The notes under the pieces were generated by a model. It was not told where the DNA came from and made no database searches. It saw nothing but the letters and a program-made list of their open reading frames with translations. From Isoetes taiwanensis (taxonomy: Eukaryota; Streptophyta; Lycopodiopsida; Isoetales; Isoetaceae), in assembly GCA_021234155.1 (NCBI GenBank), contig JAJEKV010000001.1, positions 2,047,927 through 2,111,926 of the forward strand: 64,000 nt of DNA. Reading direction: 5' to 3'. Shown here one piece after another: positions 1 through 12,304 of the stretch. Within the stretch, counting starts at the first letter, position 1. Every line of letters begins with the position of its first letter. Position numbers and translations under genes: made by a program.

Positions 1-860
1 GGGTTTCGAGAGCAATCATATGAGAAAAAAGAATGGCAGACCATGCCATTTAACAAAAACAAAGGCATTTTATAAAAAGAAAATGCATAACAAAAAAAAA
101 AAGAGGTGAAGGAGAGTCGGTCGCATAGAAAGGGGACCGCAGATCACAAGGAAAGGTTGGACTACGAATTTGATGGAGGCACCACATTTCTGTAGCTTCA
201 AATATACACACTCCATATGCCACAGACGGTTGTTTTGCAGAATTTGCTGCCCATTCCAAAACCTCGATCCACGGAAATGCCCATTGAATAAAAGATGAAA
301 TGGTCTCCATTGAAGCTGCCATGAATAACCTTGTGAGACATAACTTCAACTTCAGGGGTCACTTTGGGACGGTGGGAGATGAAAACTTCGCTTTCTTCTT
401 GCTCCGCCGTCGGGAGGAGTCTTCTTGATTTTCCTGAAAAATATTCTCTAAAATTGACAGGCGGGTCACTAAAGCTATTGGCCGAGAATCCCCGCTCTTT
501 CTGGAAGAACCTCATCTTTGGAGGTAGGCCCGGTATCATGGTGAGAATAGTAGGGCATCTCGGAGGAAGATGAAGATGTGGTGGGTGGAGTTTGATAGGA
601 ACTTCGAAGAAGAGGAACTTCGAAGAAGAGGAACTTCGAAGAAGAGGAGCTTGGCTAGAGGCGTTGGCGCTTTCGGTTCACGACTCTCTCCATATTGTCG
701 AAGGGGCTTGCATGCAAGAATTGGAGGCTTAAGTAGCCTTTCTGAATTTGGATGATATTTGTGACTAGAAGGCAATATTTAATGCTAAAATAATAGGGTA
801 CATGCGACTTCTTTAATATTTAAGAATCTTGGATGATTTTGTGGCGGTTTCAAAAAGAAA
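1..860. other. No confident gene
   Basis: Short reading frames occur on both strands but none resembles a family I know, and the longest (minus strand, about 113 codons over 198-539) has no recognisable domain. The stretch is moderately AT-rich with simple A-rich patches near 90-105. The only clear structure is the 16-bp tandem repeat at 599-646, listed separately. I see no promoter or RNA gene here. Confidence 0.4.
599..646. repeat. 16-bp tandem repeat, 3 units
   Basis: Three perfect head-to-tail copies of GAACTTCGAAGAAGAG. Each unit contains the palindrome CTTCGAAG. The unit length is not a multiple of three, so the array is unlikely to be kept as protein-coding sequence. Confidence 0.9.
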
Positions 861-1690
861 TTCTAAAAAGCAAATAACTGAAAACGAACCTTTATTCCTT
901 GTTTTTGGCAACAAGTTTGGCAATTTCGAGCAAAGGTCTCCTTTGTCATTTCACATATGCTTTGAGTCATTGCAGCCATTGACTCTGCAATTTTGTTGTT
1001 TGCGGATCTTATTGTTTCCAATTCCACGACCAACTCAATTTTTCTTGCACTTTCTTCTTTCGAGGAAAATCTAATTTCTTCACCTCTGTGTCCCCAAATG
1101 TGCTTGCCATCGTGATATTCCCATTGCAATGTCCTCATCTATTTGCAACTTTGGACTTCTTTCTACTTGTAGGTTTTCCACAAACTCGGCTGATTACATC
1201 TTCAGCTGATCTAGGACTTGAAGAATGCAATGCGGTTTCTGTGGGTGTCCTATTGATTGGAATTTCGGCATCAACTGGTGCTTGGATTTCCGTGTTAACA
1301 TCATTGTTTGAATTGGGTGGATCAGCAAATTGGTCTTCAAATCTTTGCATCTGTTCCATGAGTTTCAAAATAACTATCATTCATGAAGATTACGAGTAAT
1401 TGGCATGCAAGTCTGCGACCTCGAAAGCTTCATTGCCAAATTCACCATCATCACCGACACGGTATTGGATTATCGAGGTAACACCATATTTAACTTCTTC
1501 CATTCTGTCATACCCTTTGCCAACTTGATGGTTCGGAACACGTATGGCTACAAGCCTCCTTCTCATCTTTAAATTTAGCTTGCGGCTTATCCCATTTGTT
1601 CTTTAGTTGTCACCACTCCACTAAACCCCCAACAAAGGGCTGCAATTTCATCATAATTTCCCTCCTTTGTGTGTTGGAGAGGTTGAGGGT
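860..1690 (-). pseudogene. Myb/SANT-like DNA-binding protein remnant
   Basis: On the minus strand a peptide QLKNKWDKPQAKFKDEKEA is encoded near 1560-1605. The QLKNKWD motif is typical of plant Myb/SANT-like (trihelix-type) proteins that accompany PIF/Harbinger transposons or derive from them. Downstream on the same strand, two open stretches (1380-1135 and 1138-863) carry an acidic, Asn/Pro-rich linker and a C-terminal part with charged helices, as these proteins often have. Stops and frameshifts separate the pieces, so it is not a working gene as read. No DDE transposase was found beside it. Family assignment rests mainly on one motif and is moderate. Confidence 0.4.
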
Positions 1691-1699
1691 GCCTCCAGG

Positions 1700-2330
1700 T
1701 TACCAATTTCATCTCGTTCAGGAGATTGAGGAATGTGGAACACCGTGATCATCCATTGCACGGGGACTTCTATTCTTTGTGTCTATCACTTTTCGAATTT
1801 TTCTGCTCATGCACAACAATAGCCAAAGCGAATCGGTTTCTAAAGATTCACTCACAATATTGGAGGGTTTTTGAATTTATTTGAATACGCTTGGATCTCT
1901 TTTCTTTTGTTTGTCTTGAAGTCGGAATTGGCTCTTAATTAGTCTCAATTGAACATCCATGGAGATCCGGCTGTCATTTTCGGGTCCTTCTTGGTGCCAT
2001 TTTTTTCAATCGAGGAGGCACGAAGGCTTGCTGGTTCTTGGCAAAGCGGTCGAGAGGCCTTAGACATCTGAATTCAAGGAAATTGCGGGAATAAGGGCGA
2101 CACAAAAGGAAATTGCCGATCAGAAATTAATGAACAAATGCACAAAAACATAATGAAAATGCTGCGTGATCGGATGAATACGGATCGTGTCGGCTAATTG
2201 CCGAGGAATTGGATACTTGTAGCAAGAATAAAGCGGCCTTGAAGATCAAGAAACAGGGAAATGGCCCACGGTATTGATGTGAGGAAACATTTGGGCAGTT
2301 TTTGAGGCGTGCCCGAAAATTAAGGCTAAT
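1700..2330. other. No recognisable feature
   Basis: Both strands are full of stops. No repeat, RNA or family motif is seen. It may be the 5' continuation of the Myb/SANT-like element, but nothing in the translation supports that directly. Confidence 0.35.
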
Positions 2331-2501
2331 TGTTTGGTTAGTGGGCAGAAAGCGCCCCTAGCGGTGTTAGGGGCGAATCATCTCGAGGTGAGAGTTGGGT
2401 TTTCCCACTCTCACCCATCTCTCCCATCTCTCCCCATCTCTCATCTCGTATTCTCTCGTATTCTCTCGTATTCTCTCTCGTCATCTCTAAGTCAGCATGT
2501 G

Positions 2502-2504
<3 letters not shown>

Positions 2505-2592
<88 letters not shown>
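2505..2592. repeat. (CT)n microsatellite
   Basis: About 44 uninterrupted CT units. A short imperfect array of TCTCGTATTC (about three units) lies just before it at 2445-2480. The Ser/Leu and Arg/Glu reading frames across it are artefacts of the dinucleotide repeat. On the minus strand the tract follows directly after the 3' end of the LINE fragment, so it may have grown from that element's tail. Confidence 0.95.
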
Positions 2593-2596
<4 letters not shown>

Positions 2597-2599
2597 GGT

Positions 2600-3430
2600 G
2601 AAACTCTTTTTATTGGCAAGAACAAAGGCCAATACACAATGCCTGGAGACATGAATAAAACCCTAGTGGATAGGCTGACCCAACTAGGCACAAACACGAA
2701 TCTATGTATAAGAAGAATCTGTAAATACATACGCCAAATTATCTTTTTTTATCATCAACTAGAGATGAGCAACGATAAGCTTTAGTGATCTTCTTTGAGC
2801 ACAACAAAGAAGCTCTTGATCGGAGATGTGTGCACCTTGGAAAATACACAAGCGTCGCCTCTGCGCCGGATAGACCACAAAATCCAACTTGAAGCAAGAT
2901 GAAATGCAAGCTTACGCCAAGTTAGGCCAAGCAGGGGGGATAAAGTGCAAGTAGGATCTCCTCACTAGTGAGAGACCTGCGAAAAGAGTGAACAACCACA
3001 CCCAAAGCAAGCCGTAGATGAGCGCGACAAGAACAAGCGGTGTTCCATAGTTTCAACGCGTTGGCCACAGAGAGGGCAACGATCTGAGGCTCTAGAGTTC
3101 ATCTTGCGAACCAAGACATTCACTCGAACACATTTATGAAGAATTTGCCATCGTAGCGCTGACATTTTAGGATGGAGCAATTTATCCCATGTCCACATCC
3201 ATACACTTTTCCACTGTGGTTGAGGCACCTGAAGATGCCAGTGCTGGGATGCGAATGCACTTTGCTTACAGGTAACATCACAAGCTATTGTAAGTAATGT
3301 GTCTAGTTTGCTATGGAGGTGTTTAGGCACATAAATATATTGAGCAAATTCAAAACTAATAGTTCTATTCTGAATGGCTGCTGATCTGATGCCTGGCATC
3401 TTGTAAAAGTCTTCTTTTCAAAGGCAAACA
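2600..3430 (-). mobile_element. 5'-truncated LINE 3' fragment
   Basis: Minus-strand sequence over about 3300-2965 encodes a reverse-transcriptase zinc-binding domain (zf-RVT) of plant non-LTR retrotransposons. It has a W-D-K-L-L-H-P-K-M start, an R-W-Q-I-L-H-K-C core, a CPLCG knuckle and an E-x-M-E-H-R-L-F end. A further stretch over 2880-2755 gives a C-terminal tail with IRRRGDACVFQ, like the usual W-x-x-R-x-x-x-v-F end of LINE ORF2. The endonuclease and RT domains are absent, which fits the common 5' truncation of LINE copies. An AATAAA lies just before the (GA)n tract in the LINE sense. The upstream end abuts the PPR pseudogene. Confidence 0.7.
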
Positions 3431-3436
3431 TTCTAG

Positions 3437-4600
3437 CTATGCTTTTAAAGCGCAATAATTTCGGGGATAAAATGAAAATGGATATCTTTGAGACAACACT
3501 AAAATACTTTGAACATATGCAACATGAAGGTATTGCACCAAATGCTGTGACATTTATTTGTGGCTTGAAAGCTTGTGGTAAAATTGAGGCTATCAATACA
3601 GGTCGAGATATACATAACTACACTGGCACAAAATGGATTTCAAAAAGATATTCTTGTTGGCAACACTCTAGTAGATATATATGCAAAATGTGGTGCAGTT
3701 GGAGAGACATGGGCAGTCCTGGATAAGCTAGCAGTCCGAAATGTTGTGTCATGGAATGTCATTATTGGAGGATGTTTTAAGAATGGGCTTCCTCTTGAAG
3801 CGCTAAAAGTTTTCGAGAAAATGCAAATGGAAGACGCATCTCCCAATGCAGTGACATTTACTTGCATCTTGAAGGCTTGCATTTATTTAGGTGATATAAA
3901 CAAGGGTCGAACAATACATGCTGAAATTGCACAAAAGGGATCTGAAAAAGATATTCTTGTAGGCAACAACTTGATTGATATGTACTCCAAGTGTGGTTCA
4001 TTGGAGGAAACAACATTAGTTTTGGACAAGGTATCTTGGACTGCAGTTATTGCAGGATATACTGAATTTGAACTCGGTGAAGCAGCATTGAAGTGTTTTA
4101 AAGAAATGCAAATTGAAGGTCTATCGCCCAATGCTGGAACCTATGTTTGCACTCTGAAGGCTTGTGGTGACATGAGCTCCATTGAGAAGGGGCATGAAAT
4201 ACACAAGGACATTGCAGAGAAAGGATTTGAAAATGATGTTTTTGTTGCAACTAGTTTGGTCGATATGTATGCCACGGTAGCCTTATGGTTCAAGGCCAGA
4301 AATACTTTAGAATGATGGAAGGAAAATATGGTATTTCACCAACAATTGATCATGTTGCATGCATGGTAGATCTCCTTGCAAAAGGGAGGCACTTGCATGA
4401 AGCAGAAAAGCCGCTTCAGATTGGCACCTTCCTCCATACAAGGATGTGTTGGGAGCTTTGCTTAGTGCCTGCAAGGTTTATGGGGAACTAGAAGTAGGAC
4501 TAAGATGCTTTCAAAAGCTATCCAAATGAATCCTGAAAGTGCTGCTGCCCATGTCCTTATCGCAAGCAGCTATGCAAATCTGAATTTTTTTATTACAGCT
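3437..4600 (+). pseudogene. PPR protein pseudogene (PLS type)
   Basis: This encodes consecutive pentatricopeptide repeats of the plant PLS class: F-E-H-M-Q-H-E-G-I-A-P-N-A-V-T-F, then several units with KAC followed by GRxIH or GHEIH, LVGNxLxDMYxKCG and VVSWNVIIGG. A C-terminal E-type region follows (IDHVACMVDLL, then DVLGALLSACKVYGELE, then NPESAAAHVLIASSYA). Family members act in organelles in RNA editing, splicing or stability. The frame breaks near 3620 by one base, near 4275, near 4440 and near 4525. Around 4275 the repeat series jumps from DMYA straight to the QKYFRMM part of the C-terminal region, so several repeats have been lost. No DYW domain follows; the sequence after 4600 is unrelated. 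The gene is broken and probably not functional. Confidence 0.85.
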
Positions 4601-4857
4601 GAGCTATTTCATAAAATGCACAAGTTATGCTTTCTCTTTCATATTCTGAATTTTGGCTTTTTCTTTGTGCAAGCATTCAATGCAAACAGGTACTCTCCAG
4701 TTAAACTGTTAATTTGTAGCAATTGAAAGCTTAATAAGGTAAGGAATCTGAGTTTACTGCATACTAGAGAATGGAAAGATTTTTTCTTTGTGAAGTTTCA
4801 ATTCTTAGTTTGGCTTTCTAATGAGCTACTAAACTAATTTATGTTGTTCGCAACAAC

Positions 4858-5130
4858 AAAATGTCACGTAAAGAGTCCCATTTGTGGAGCAAGTGTTGCA
4901 ATAACCTCGTCAAGCAAGCCAATGGAGATCGAGCTTGGGATTGCAGTTTTGTGGCGTGCGCATTACGGGAACTAAAACAAGATTGACTGCTCAAGGGATT
5001 TCAAAATATGGGACGAATATTGTGCACAAGCACCCGAGGACATCAAGAAGGAAGCAAAAGCTGAACATGGTAGTAGTATCCCATCCATAAGTGAAAATGA
5101 GAAAGAGTTAGGCATGGAAATGGGATGTTC
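4858..5130 (+). pseudogene. Possible hAT transposase N-terminus (BED finger) remnant
   Basis: The translation starts MSRKESHLWSKCC and continues, through frame changes, with a W-x-C stretch and CAQAPEDIKKEAKAE. This order recalls the N-terminus of plant hAT transposases, where a BED zinc finger is followed by a 'C-x-x-x-P-x-x-(I/V)-K-K' step. The Cys/His pattern is incomplete and no dimerisation domain is present. A weak call resting on motif order. Confidence 0.35.
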
Positions 5131-5204
5131 GTATGGGGAAAATATAGCTGCTGCAGCAGCAACATATTATGTTGGTAACTTTAATTCTCCAGCGTTGGTA
5201 ACTT

Positions 5205-6433
5205 TTATGCTGTTCCAGGGGAGGACTAAGTGGGTAATCATCTCCTTGACCAAGTAATCTGGAAAAAATAAACACATCGTATGACACTTCATCAGTTAGT
5301 ATTGCCCAGGGATGATCAATCCCTCACCCGAATCGACCCGTATATCGTTCGCGATATGATATACGCTTACATACCAATCACCTGGTATGGACATTGCTCT
5401 TTCGCCTGGATCCCTTTGGCGTCAACAAAGGGGCGGGTTCATTCAAGCAATTAATTCTTATCTTATTATAATCATTCCACTTATTGGCATGCAAGTCCCA
5501 ATAACAAAACATGAACCTAAAGGAAAAAACAAAAAAATACTTCAACAAGGTATAGTTGAAAAAGAAAACAAATACCATATGATAAATCTAGAAAAAAATA
5601 TTAAACCTTGTGTTAAAATGGAATTTCCAAGCAAAAATAGATTCTATTTGGAATTGAATTTGGGTCTATGGTATAACAACCTTAAATGCTAACCAACTAA
5701 GCCATAGGACATGTAATAGTTTGAAAAGCAAAAAGTTCTTATGAACATCGGGACAAAGCTTAAAAAGATATTACAGAAGGGTTGTTGAGAGCTGAGACCG
5801 GCCGGAATGGAAAAGCTATATCGGATTAGGAAAGATAAAGCGGGAATAGGCGGATTTGAAAATAATTCTCTTAGAATTGTTCTAAATCTTGTTGGGACTC
5901 TGCGTTAGACCGCAGGAAGATTAAATTCTTTTGGACTGTTGGTTCAACATGCCTTTTGATCAGAACTTCGAACCATAGCAAAGCATCCTTCAACAACGAA
6001 ATTTCAAACACCATCAAAACTACAACAAGCAAATCAAAACAGGACTCCAAGGCTTTCAGCTCCGTTAACCAAAGGATCCTCCACATGCAATCTTATTTGA
6101 CCCTTGTCCGCTTTTTCTAACGATATCTCCTCAGCCATAAGGAGTTACAAGTCTTTGCTAAGCCAATTTTTTATTACGAGTCTTTGCCGCCCTAATTTTA
6201 AAACTATAGTCGAGGGCTTTCAGATTGCTCAAGATTGCCCCATTCGATGGCGCTTGCGAAGTTATGATGTTTCAAAGTTTGCCCTTTTATACTATCTACT
6301 TTTATTAAAATTAGAACATATAGATATTAAATCTATTTCAACTTAAAGGTTCAAAATGGCGGAATATCTTCTTTATTCTAGGATCAATTTCTTATGTTAT
6401 TCTCTCTTAAGAATCTTTTATATCTTTGGAGAT
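5205..6433 (-). repeat. Family-1 LTR fragment (copy A, left part)
   Basis: This matches, with many substitutions, the LTRs at 8226-9449 and 11340-14325. Shared blocks include 'GGACTAAGTGG', a 'GTTCGCGATA' stretch, 'GGATCCCTTTGGC' followed by 'AAAGGGGCGGGTTCAT', and 'TTCTAGGATCAAT'. It is truncated at its left side and interrupted at 6433 by an inverted family-2 LTR. A short continuation is recognisable after 8057 ('CCACCACTCGCTA'). No internal element region is attached, so it is a solo or fragmentary LTR. Orientation is given by the complete element at 8226-14325. Confidence 0.75.
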
Positions 6434-8056
6434 GTGGCGGCTCCGCTAAACATACGGCCACCCGTATACCGGCAGAAATCCCCCATCCGCTCGGCAACAA
6501 GATGGGCCTTTCGTCTACCCCGCACTCTCGAGGTGACTCTTAGTGCGGGAGGGAACTCTGAAGGTGTCTTGCGGCGCCCTTCCCCATGGGCTCCTATAGC
6601 AGTGAGGCGACAACATGTCGAGAACTAGCATAAAACATATACAAATACTACCTCGGAGGGTAGTGCATCGCTACATAAACCAATGCATAGATGATAATCA
6701 CAAACCATAAGCGAGGGAGAGCTCCTACCCCGGCCGGACTCCGTGGGGGCGGTGACCGGCTAGGCCTCAAGATAGAAGCAGACCGAGTCATGGCGATGGC
6801 GAGGGTGGCATAGAACAATGGCTAGGGTTGACCACTCCATCCGCCCCTCCTGTGCATACTTTGCGGATGGGCTAGATCGGGGCTCGACGGGACTCTAGGG
6901 GATCACGCAATCCCATGGCATCACCCATCGGGACTACTCGGTTGCATCTCCCTCGGTCCAGATGAGGCGAGGAAGGGTTGCATCTCCCTTCCCAGGGTCT
7001 AGAGGTGCCGTAGGCGGCTAGAGAATCGTGGCGACACACGCGATTGCACTGCCCGTGAACCCCCAAAAACGAGCCAAGCCATCACTTGCAGCTCTCGAGA
7101 GGCAGGGCAACACCATTGCCCGGGGAGGTGTCGGACCCATGCTCGGCCCACCGCAAGTGACCAGACCATAAGCCTAGCCCACTATGGGATCCCCGAAGCC
7201 TCCCTTTCGGCGGGGATCCTCCCTCCACTTTCCCTCTAGCCCCATTTATCTGGTTTGAGTCATATCATAGCCTCAATAGCACGGTGGGCTCCTATGCCTG
7301 AGGCCGCAACTAATAGGAACTAAGGGATCTACTCTAGGAGCACACTACATATGGCCCTAGGTCTCTACCCCCTTCCCAATACAAGCGGAGCAAACATGAT
7401 CAACCAACATCACATAATCATCACATCATGAGAGTAATCATAAGAAGAACATCTTAACCTAATCATACAACTAACTAATAGTTAGGGTTCCTTGATTAGG
7501 GTTCAAGATGTTGAATATGGTTTCTAGGATGGCTCTACCCTAGATACAAAATACTAGCACATCCGGAATGCTAATCCCGGATGAGCTAACACAACTACTA
7601 TCCTACATACACGCTCCCGACGCTCTCCCTCGGTCCGGGCGCCTCCATGGTCTTGGCTCACAAGCTGCTGTTCCTACTCAAGAGCGGGTCTACCTGGCTG
7701 GGAGCTCTTTGCACCAGCCTATGCCCTGTGAGCGAGGTTCAAAGCGGGGTTTCGAACAAGTAGGTGAGTCTCGGGGTGCTAATTTTGGAAAGAGGTCTAG
7801 GGTTAGGGTTTATGCCTATATAAGTTAGGGTCCACCTAGGATGCCACGCGTGGCTGTCCCGGGTGAGTCCACGAGTGGCGGTGCCCAATAGGTTAAGGCC
7901 ACGTGGATAATGGTCTAAGCCTATGGTTGGCTAAGTTATGAGAATAACTTAGCCATGCCCCCTAGTGCCACAATCTATGGTATACAAGGCTATAAGGATA
8001 GACTTGTATGGTGACGGATCCAGGAATATACGTATTTTAGTATATATTCCCTGGAC
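6434..8056 (-). repeat. Family-2 solo LTR, inverted
   Basis: The reverse complement of this stretch aligns with the LTRs of the chromovirus at 49427-51096 and 61070-62730. Shared landmarks are the block containing GTGTGCACAGGAGGGGCGG, the block TATTGGGAAGGGGGTAGAGA and the block GTTGATGCTCCTAGAGTAG. On the plus strand it begins TGTGGCG, the complement of the CGCCACA end of those LTRs. Its far end carries a palindromic AT-rich stem (8023-8052). It splits the family-1 LTR copy A. No internal sequence is attached, so it is a solo LTR left by recombination or a fragment. Similarity is lower than between the two chromovirus LTRs, so it is an older or sister subfamily. Confidence 0.7.
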
Positions 8057-8225
8057 ATCCACGGGGAAAAGCCCACCACCACTCGCTAAAAGAATCTAAT
8101 CTTCTGCGTACTCTAATTCAGAGTCTGAAGGAGACTCAGAGAAATCCTAAAAGAAGTATTTTTGGCAATCCAACCTATTTTTGGGAACTTGCTTTGACAT
8201 TCCGGCCTGTCTCTGCACTCAATAA

Positions 8226-9449
8226 AAATAAAATGCTCCTAGTGCGTTTAACACTTGAAATCAAACAAGACAAATAATTGGGACTCAGATAATACATATC
8301 TTTCATTCAACACAAGAACTTCAGTAACAAGGATCTTTAACCCAATACTCGGACTACATTTCAAACTCTATAAGATCTATGCTTCACATCATTTCTGTTA
8401 TCTCTCTTGCCTTCCTCGCTTGACGACCACCTAGCTATCAACTCTATCTGTATGAAATAAGAAATGAGAGATGGGGTTAGTCTAGGGAAGGACTAAGTGG
8501 ATGACCATCATCTTCACCTTCACCAAGCAATCTGGGAAAAAATAGATACAGCATCACAACACAACTTCATCAGTTAATATTATCCATGGATGATCAATCT
8601 CTCACCCGGGTCCACCCCTATATCGTTTGCGATACGATATATGCTTATATACCAATCATCTCGTATACACAACGCGCTTCCACCTGGATCCCTTCGGCAT
8701 CGACAAAGGGGCGGGTTCATTCAAGCAGTTAATTCTTATCTTATTATAATTATTCCACATATGGGCATATAGATCACAACAACAAAAAATGAACTTTAAG
8801 GAAAAACAGAAAAGCACTTCAACAAGGTATAACTTTAAAAGAAAACAGACGCCATATGAAACTAGAAAGAAACGTTAAAACTTGGTTAAAATAGAATTTC
8901 CAAGAACTATAATAAGCAAATTAACACAAGCCATCACAAATCCAAAGCTTCCAGCTCCGGTTCACCAAAGGATCTTCCAGGTGAAGTCTTATTTGACCCA
9001 TGTCCACCTTTTCTGCAATATCTCGTTAACTGTAAGGAGTCATAAGGGTGCAACTCCAATTCTGAGACTAGATTCCGAAGGCTTTCTAAAATACTCAAGA
9101 TCGCTCCATTCTGATGACTGCTTGCCGCGTTATAACGTTTCAAAGTTTGCCCTTTTTTTATACTATCTGCCTTTTCTAAAATTAGAACATATCTAGATAT
9201 TAAATCTATTTCCAACTTAAAGGTCCAAGATAGCCAGAATATCTTCTTTATTCTAGGATCAATATCTTATATTATTTTCTACTCAAGTATCCTCTCTATC
9301 TTTAGAAAGAAGTCCTACCTTTTTGCTCCACCACTCGCTACTTAGAAATTTAATGTCTATAACTATAAATTGATATCTAATTTACTATTCTATCCTAAGG
9401 TCAACACTTTTATTAATTCCTTACCCAATAACCCCCTAGGTGTATTACA
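8226..9449 (-). repeat. Family-1 3' LTR
   Basis: This is the left LTR of the gag-only element and its 3' LTR in the element's sense. It aligns end to end with the split right LTR, including the starts 'AAATAAAATGC' versus 'AAATTAAATGC' and the shared 'TACCCAATAACCCCCTAGG' end. In the element's sense it starts TGTAATACACC, directly after a GGAGAAAA purine tract at 9450-9458. Confidence 0.8.
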
Positions 9450-9462
9450 TTTTCTCCTGCAC
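9450..9462 (-). other. Polypurine tract
   Basis: On the minus strand GTGCAGGAGAAAA sits immediately before the TG of the 3' LTR, the normal place for the plus-strand DNA synthesis primer of LTR retroelements. It is short and slightly impure. Confidence 0.5.
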
Positions 9463-10039
9463 TAAAACTTACCCATGTCCTCATGGGAAGAACTCACAGC
9501 CAAGTTCATGTACTCACGCTTTTCAAAGTTGTTTCGAACTCTACGTCAAAGTAACTTGAGTTAACTACTTCTAAGTAAACTCTTCCGTAGAATTGTAGGA
9601 ACAAATTTGTAACTCACACATCATCTGTTTCTTGTCTCTTGAACCTTCCTCTCGGAAGTCTTTCATACCCCTGGACCTCACAAATACTCCAACTTTGTTA
9701 TAGCAAGCAAAATATTCCACAAACACAGAGCACTTTTTTATTGTTTTCACTTCTTTAGACTTTGTTAAACTTCTTCCATACTATTGTTTAACTTATAAGA
9801 TTAGGCTCTGGTTGGCATCATACTACATCCTTAATCAAGAACTTAATGGAATATTCTCAAACTTACCTGGTACATGAATCACACTAGTTTGGCCTGCAGG
9901 TTGATTCATCAGTAGCTATACACGCATGGCTCTTGAGCTACATCTTCGATGGTATTTGCTCAAGCATACATGGGTTACTTGCCTCGGTTGTCTTCTGAAG
10001 TATTTCCATCCTGCGGATTTCATGTTCCATAAGCAATCC

Positions 10040-10849
10040 CTACGTTCTTGTAACTTCCCTTATTTGATGACCCACTTTCTGGCAATAGAAATGCCGGTGT
10101 TCTCGAAACAATTTCTCCCTTAACTTTTCTGCTTTAGATGGACCTTTCCCGCCATTGATACTTTTCAAAGTCAAACTATCCTCAACTCTTTGTCGGCGAG
10201 TATCAAACTGAGCCCAATCTAAACTATCATTTGTATGCTTCTTCCATGTTGCATTCATTATTTCCTCCTTATATTTGGCAGTTCTAATTGCTTCGCCCAA
10301 ATTAAATCTCCGATTAAAACAGACAGCTTTGGCTTCAAGTCATTGATATACTTATCAGCTAAATATTCTGGCTCGAACGAATGTCCATAATCTTTGCAAT
10401 TCTTTGAAATTTAATCGTATAGTCTTCAACTGATTTTGCTTGTAACAAATTCAAGGAATCATGCATCTTTGCCAATCATATCCCACAGGCAGGTAATGCA
10501 ACTGAAAAGCTTTTTGGAACACATCCCAGTCAATATCTTCAAAAGTAAGCTTATGTATCTTCTTACAGTCGTCCCACCAAATCTTGGCGAAACTAGTGAG
10601 CAACAAGTCTGCAATGGCAGCTTTTTGCTTCTCAAGCATCTTCTTCATGCTGATATGGAATCGTGCATCAGCGTCATCATTCATAACATCCTTCCCGTAA
10701 GCCTTTCGCCTTCGAATTTTGTTGATTTCATCCACTTCTGAATCTTTAACAACGTGCTTCTAGTTTTGGAGCAAACCCAACTGTTGTTGAACTCCTTGCA
10801 ATATCGGCCTAGCATCACGCACCTAGATGTTACCATCTCCTCCTTCCAT
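10040..10849 (-). pseudogene. Ty3-type gag, degenerate
   Basis: Starting at an ATG near 10849 on the minus strand, the translation has a capsid-like core (ADLLLTSFAKIWWDD, then a W-D-V-F-Q-K-A-F-x-L-H-Y step), the motif EPEYLADKYINDLKP, and an 'L-G-E-A-I-R-T-A' step followed by a basic linker. It ends with a zinc knuckle FYCQKVGHQIRE whose first Cys is lost. This order (capsid, 'nl-eAi-A' helix, CCHC) is that of Ty3/gypsy Gag, which forms virus-like particles and packages element RNA. In-frame stops occur near the N-terminus and frameshifts near 10400 and 10300, so it is not functional as read. No pol follows. Confidence 0.75.
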
Positions 10850-11323
10850 GATAATCTATAAATTACCTTTTGGCAAATTTGTTAGATTTCTAATCAAGGC
10901 ATACCCTTAATAAGCTAGGAATCAGAACATAAGTCAAGTCCAAGCATATCCAATAAAAATTATTCATTCCCAAGTCCATATGGTGGTTTTTTCATAGTAT
11001 CAGAATATTCACATACAAAATGCTTTTCGGACTTGTCTTCAAAGTTGACTAACCTTACCATTACAGTAGATTAACATGGAACTATTCTTCATGTTTTTAC
11101 AAACTCAAGTTCGGGAACTAGATTTAGGACGTGAAAACTAAATTTTAAACTCGCCCTTTTCCCTCCTCTGGCCAAGGATAGATATCTCGGCTAAATAATT
11201 TTTGCAAGAAGTTTCTTCCTTCTTGGTTTCCCTTAACTCCAATAATAATGACTTCTCATTGTCATGGCCCGATAACCAACTTTCCTCGGCCCAATAACCA
11301 ACAATGGTTAATGATTAGGAAAT

Positions 11324-11339
11324 CTAGGTTATGATACCA
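11324..11339 (-). other. Primer-binding site (tRNA-iMet type)
   Basis: On the minus strand TGGTATCATAACCTAG lies directly after the 5' LTR end. Plant LTR elements commonly use the initiator methionine tRNA with a TGGTATCAGAGC-type site; this copy keeps TGGTATCA and then diverges. Confidence 0.7.
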
Positions 11340-12304
11340 AAATTAAATGCACCTAGCGCGTTAACATTTGAAATCAAACAAAACAAAAAAATTGGGACTC
11401 AAATAATAAATATCTTTCATTCGTCACAAGAACTTCAATAACAAGGATCTTTAACCTAATACGCGGACTATATTTCAAACTATATAAGATCTATGCTTAA
11501 CATCATTTCTGCTATCTCTCTTGCCTCCCTCGCTTGACAACCACCTAGCTACCAACTCTATCTGTAAGAAATAAGAAATGAGAGATGGAGTTAGTCCAGG
11601 GAAGGACTAAGTGGGTAACCATCACCTTCACCAAGCAATCCGGGAAGAAACACACATCATCACAATACAACTTCATCAGTTAATATTATCCAGGAATGAT
11701 CAATCCCTCATTCGGGTGCACCTGCATATCGTTCGCGATACTAGTCACCTGGTATGCACGACGCTCTTCCGCCTGGATCCCTTTGGCATTGACAAAGGGG
11801 CGGGTTCATCCAGGCAGTTAATTCTTATCTTATTATAATTATTCCACTTATGGACATACAGATCACAACAACAAAACATAAACTTTAAGGAAAAAATGGA
11901 AAAGCACTTCAACAAGGTATAATCTAAAAAGAAAACAGACATCATGTGAAAAATCTAGAAAGGACGTTAAAACTTGGATTAAAATGAAATTTCCAAGAGC
12001 TACAACAAGCAAATCAACACAAGCCATCACAGATCCCAAGGCTTCCAGCTTCGGTTAACCGGCTAAAGGATCTTCCAGGTGCGGTTTTATTTGACCCTTG
12101 TCCACCTTTTCTGCAATGTCTCCCTAACCGTAAAGAGTTATGAGTGTGTCACTCCAATTCTGAAACTAGACTCTGAGAAGATTTCCAGAATACTCAAGAT
12201 GGCTCCATTCTGATGCTTGCGTGCCGAGTTATGATGTTTCAAAGTTTGCCCTTTTTTATACTATCTCGATTTTCTAATATTAGAACATATTTAGATATTA
12301 AATC

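Noticed and set aside
2334-2730. Open frames of Leu-Ser or Glu-Arg repeats
   Set aside because: They are translations of the (CT)n tract and have no other coding support.
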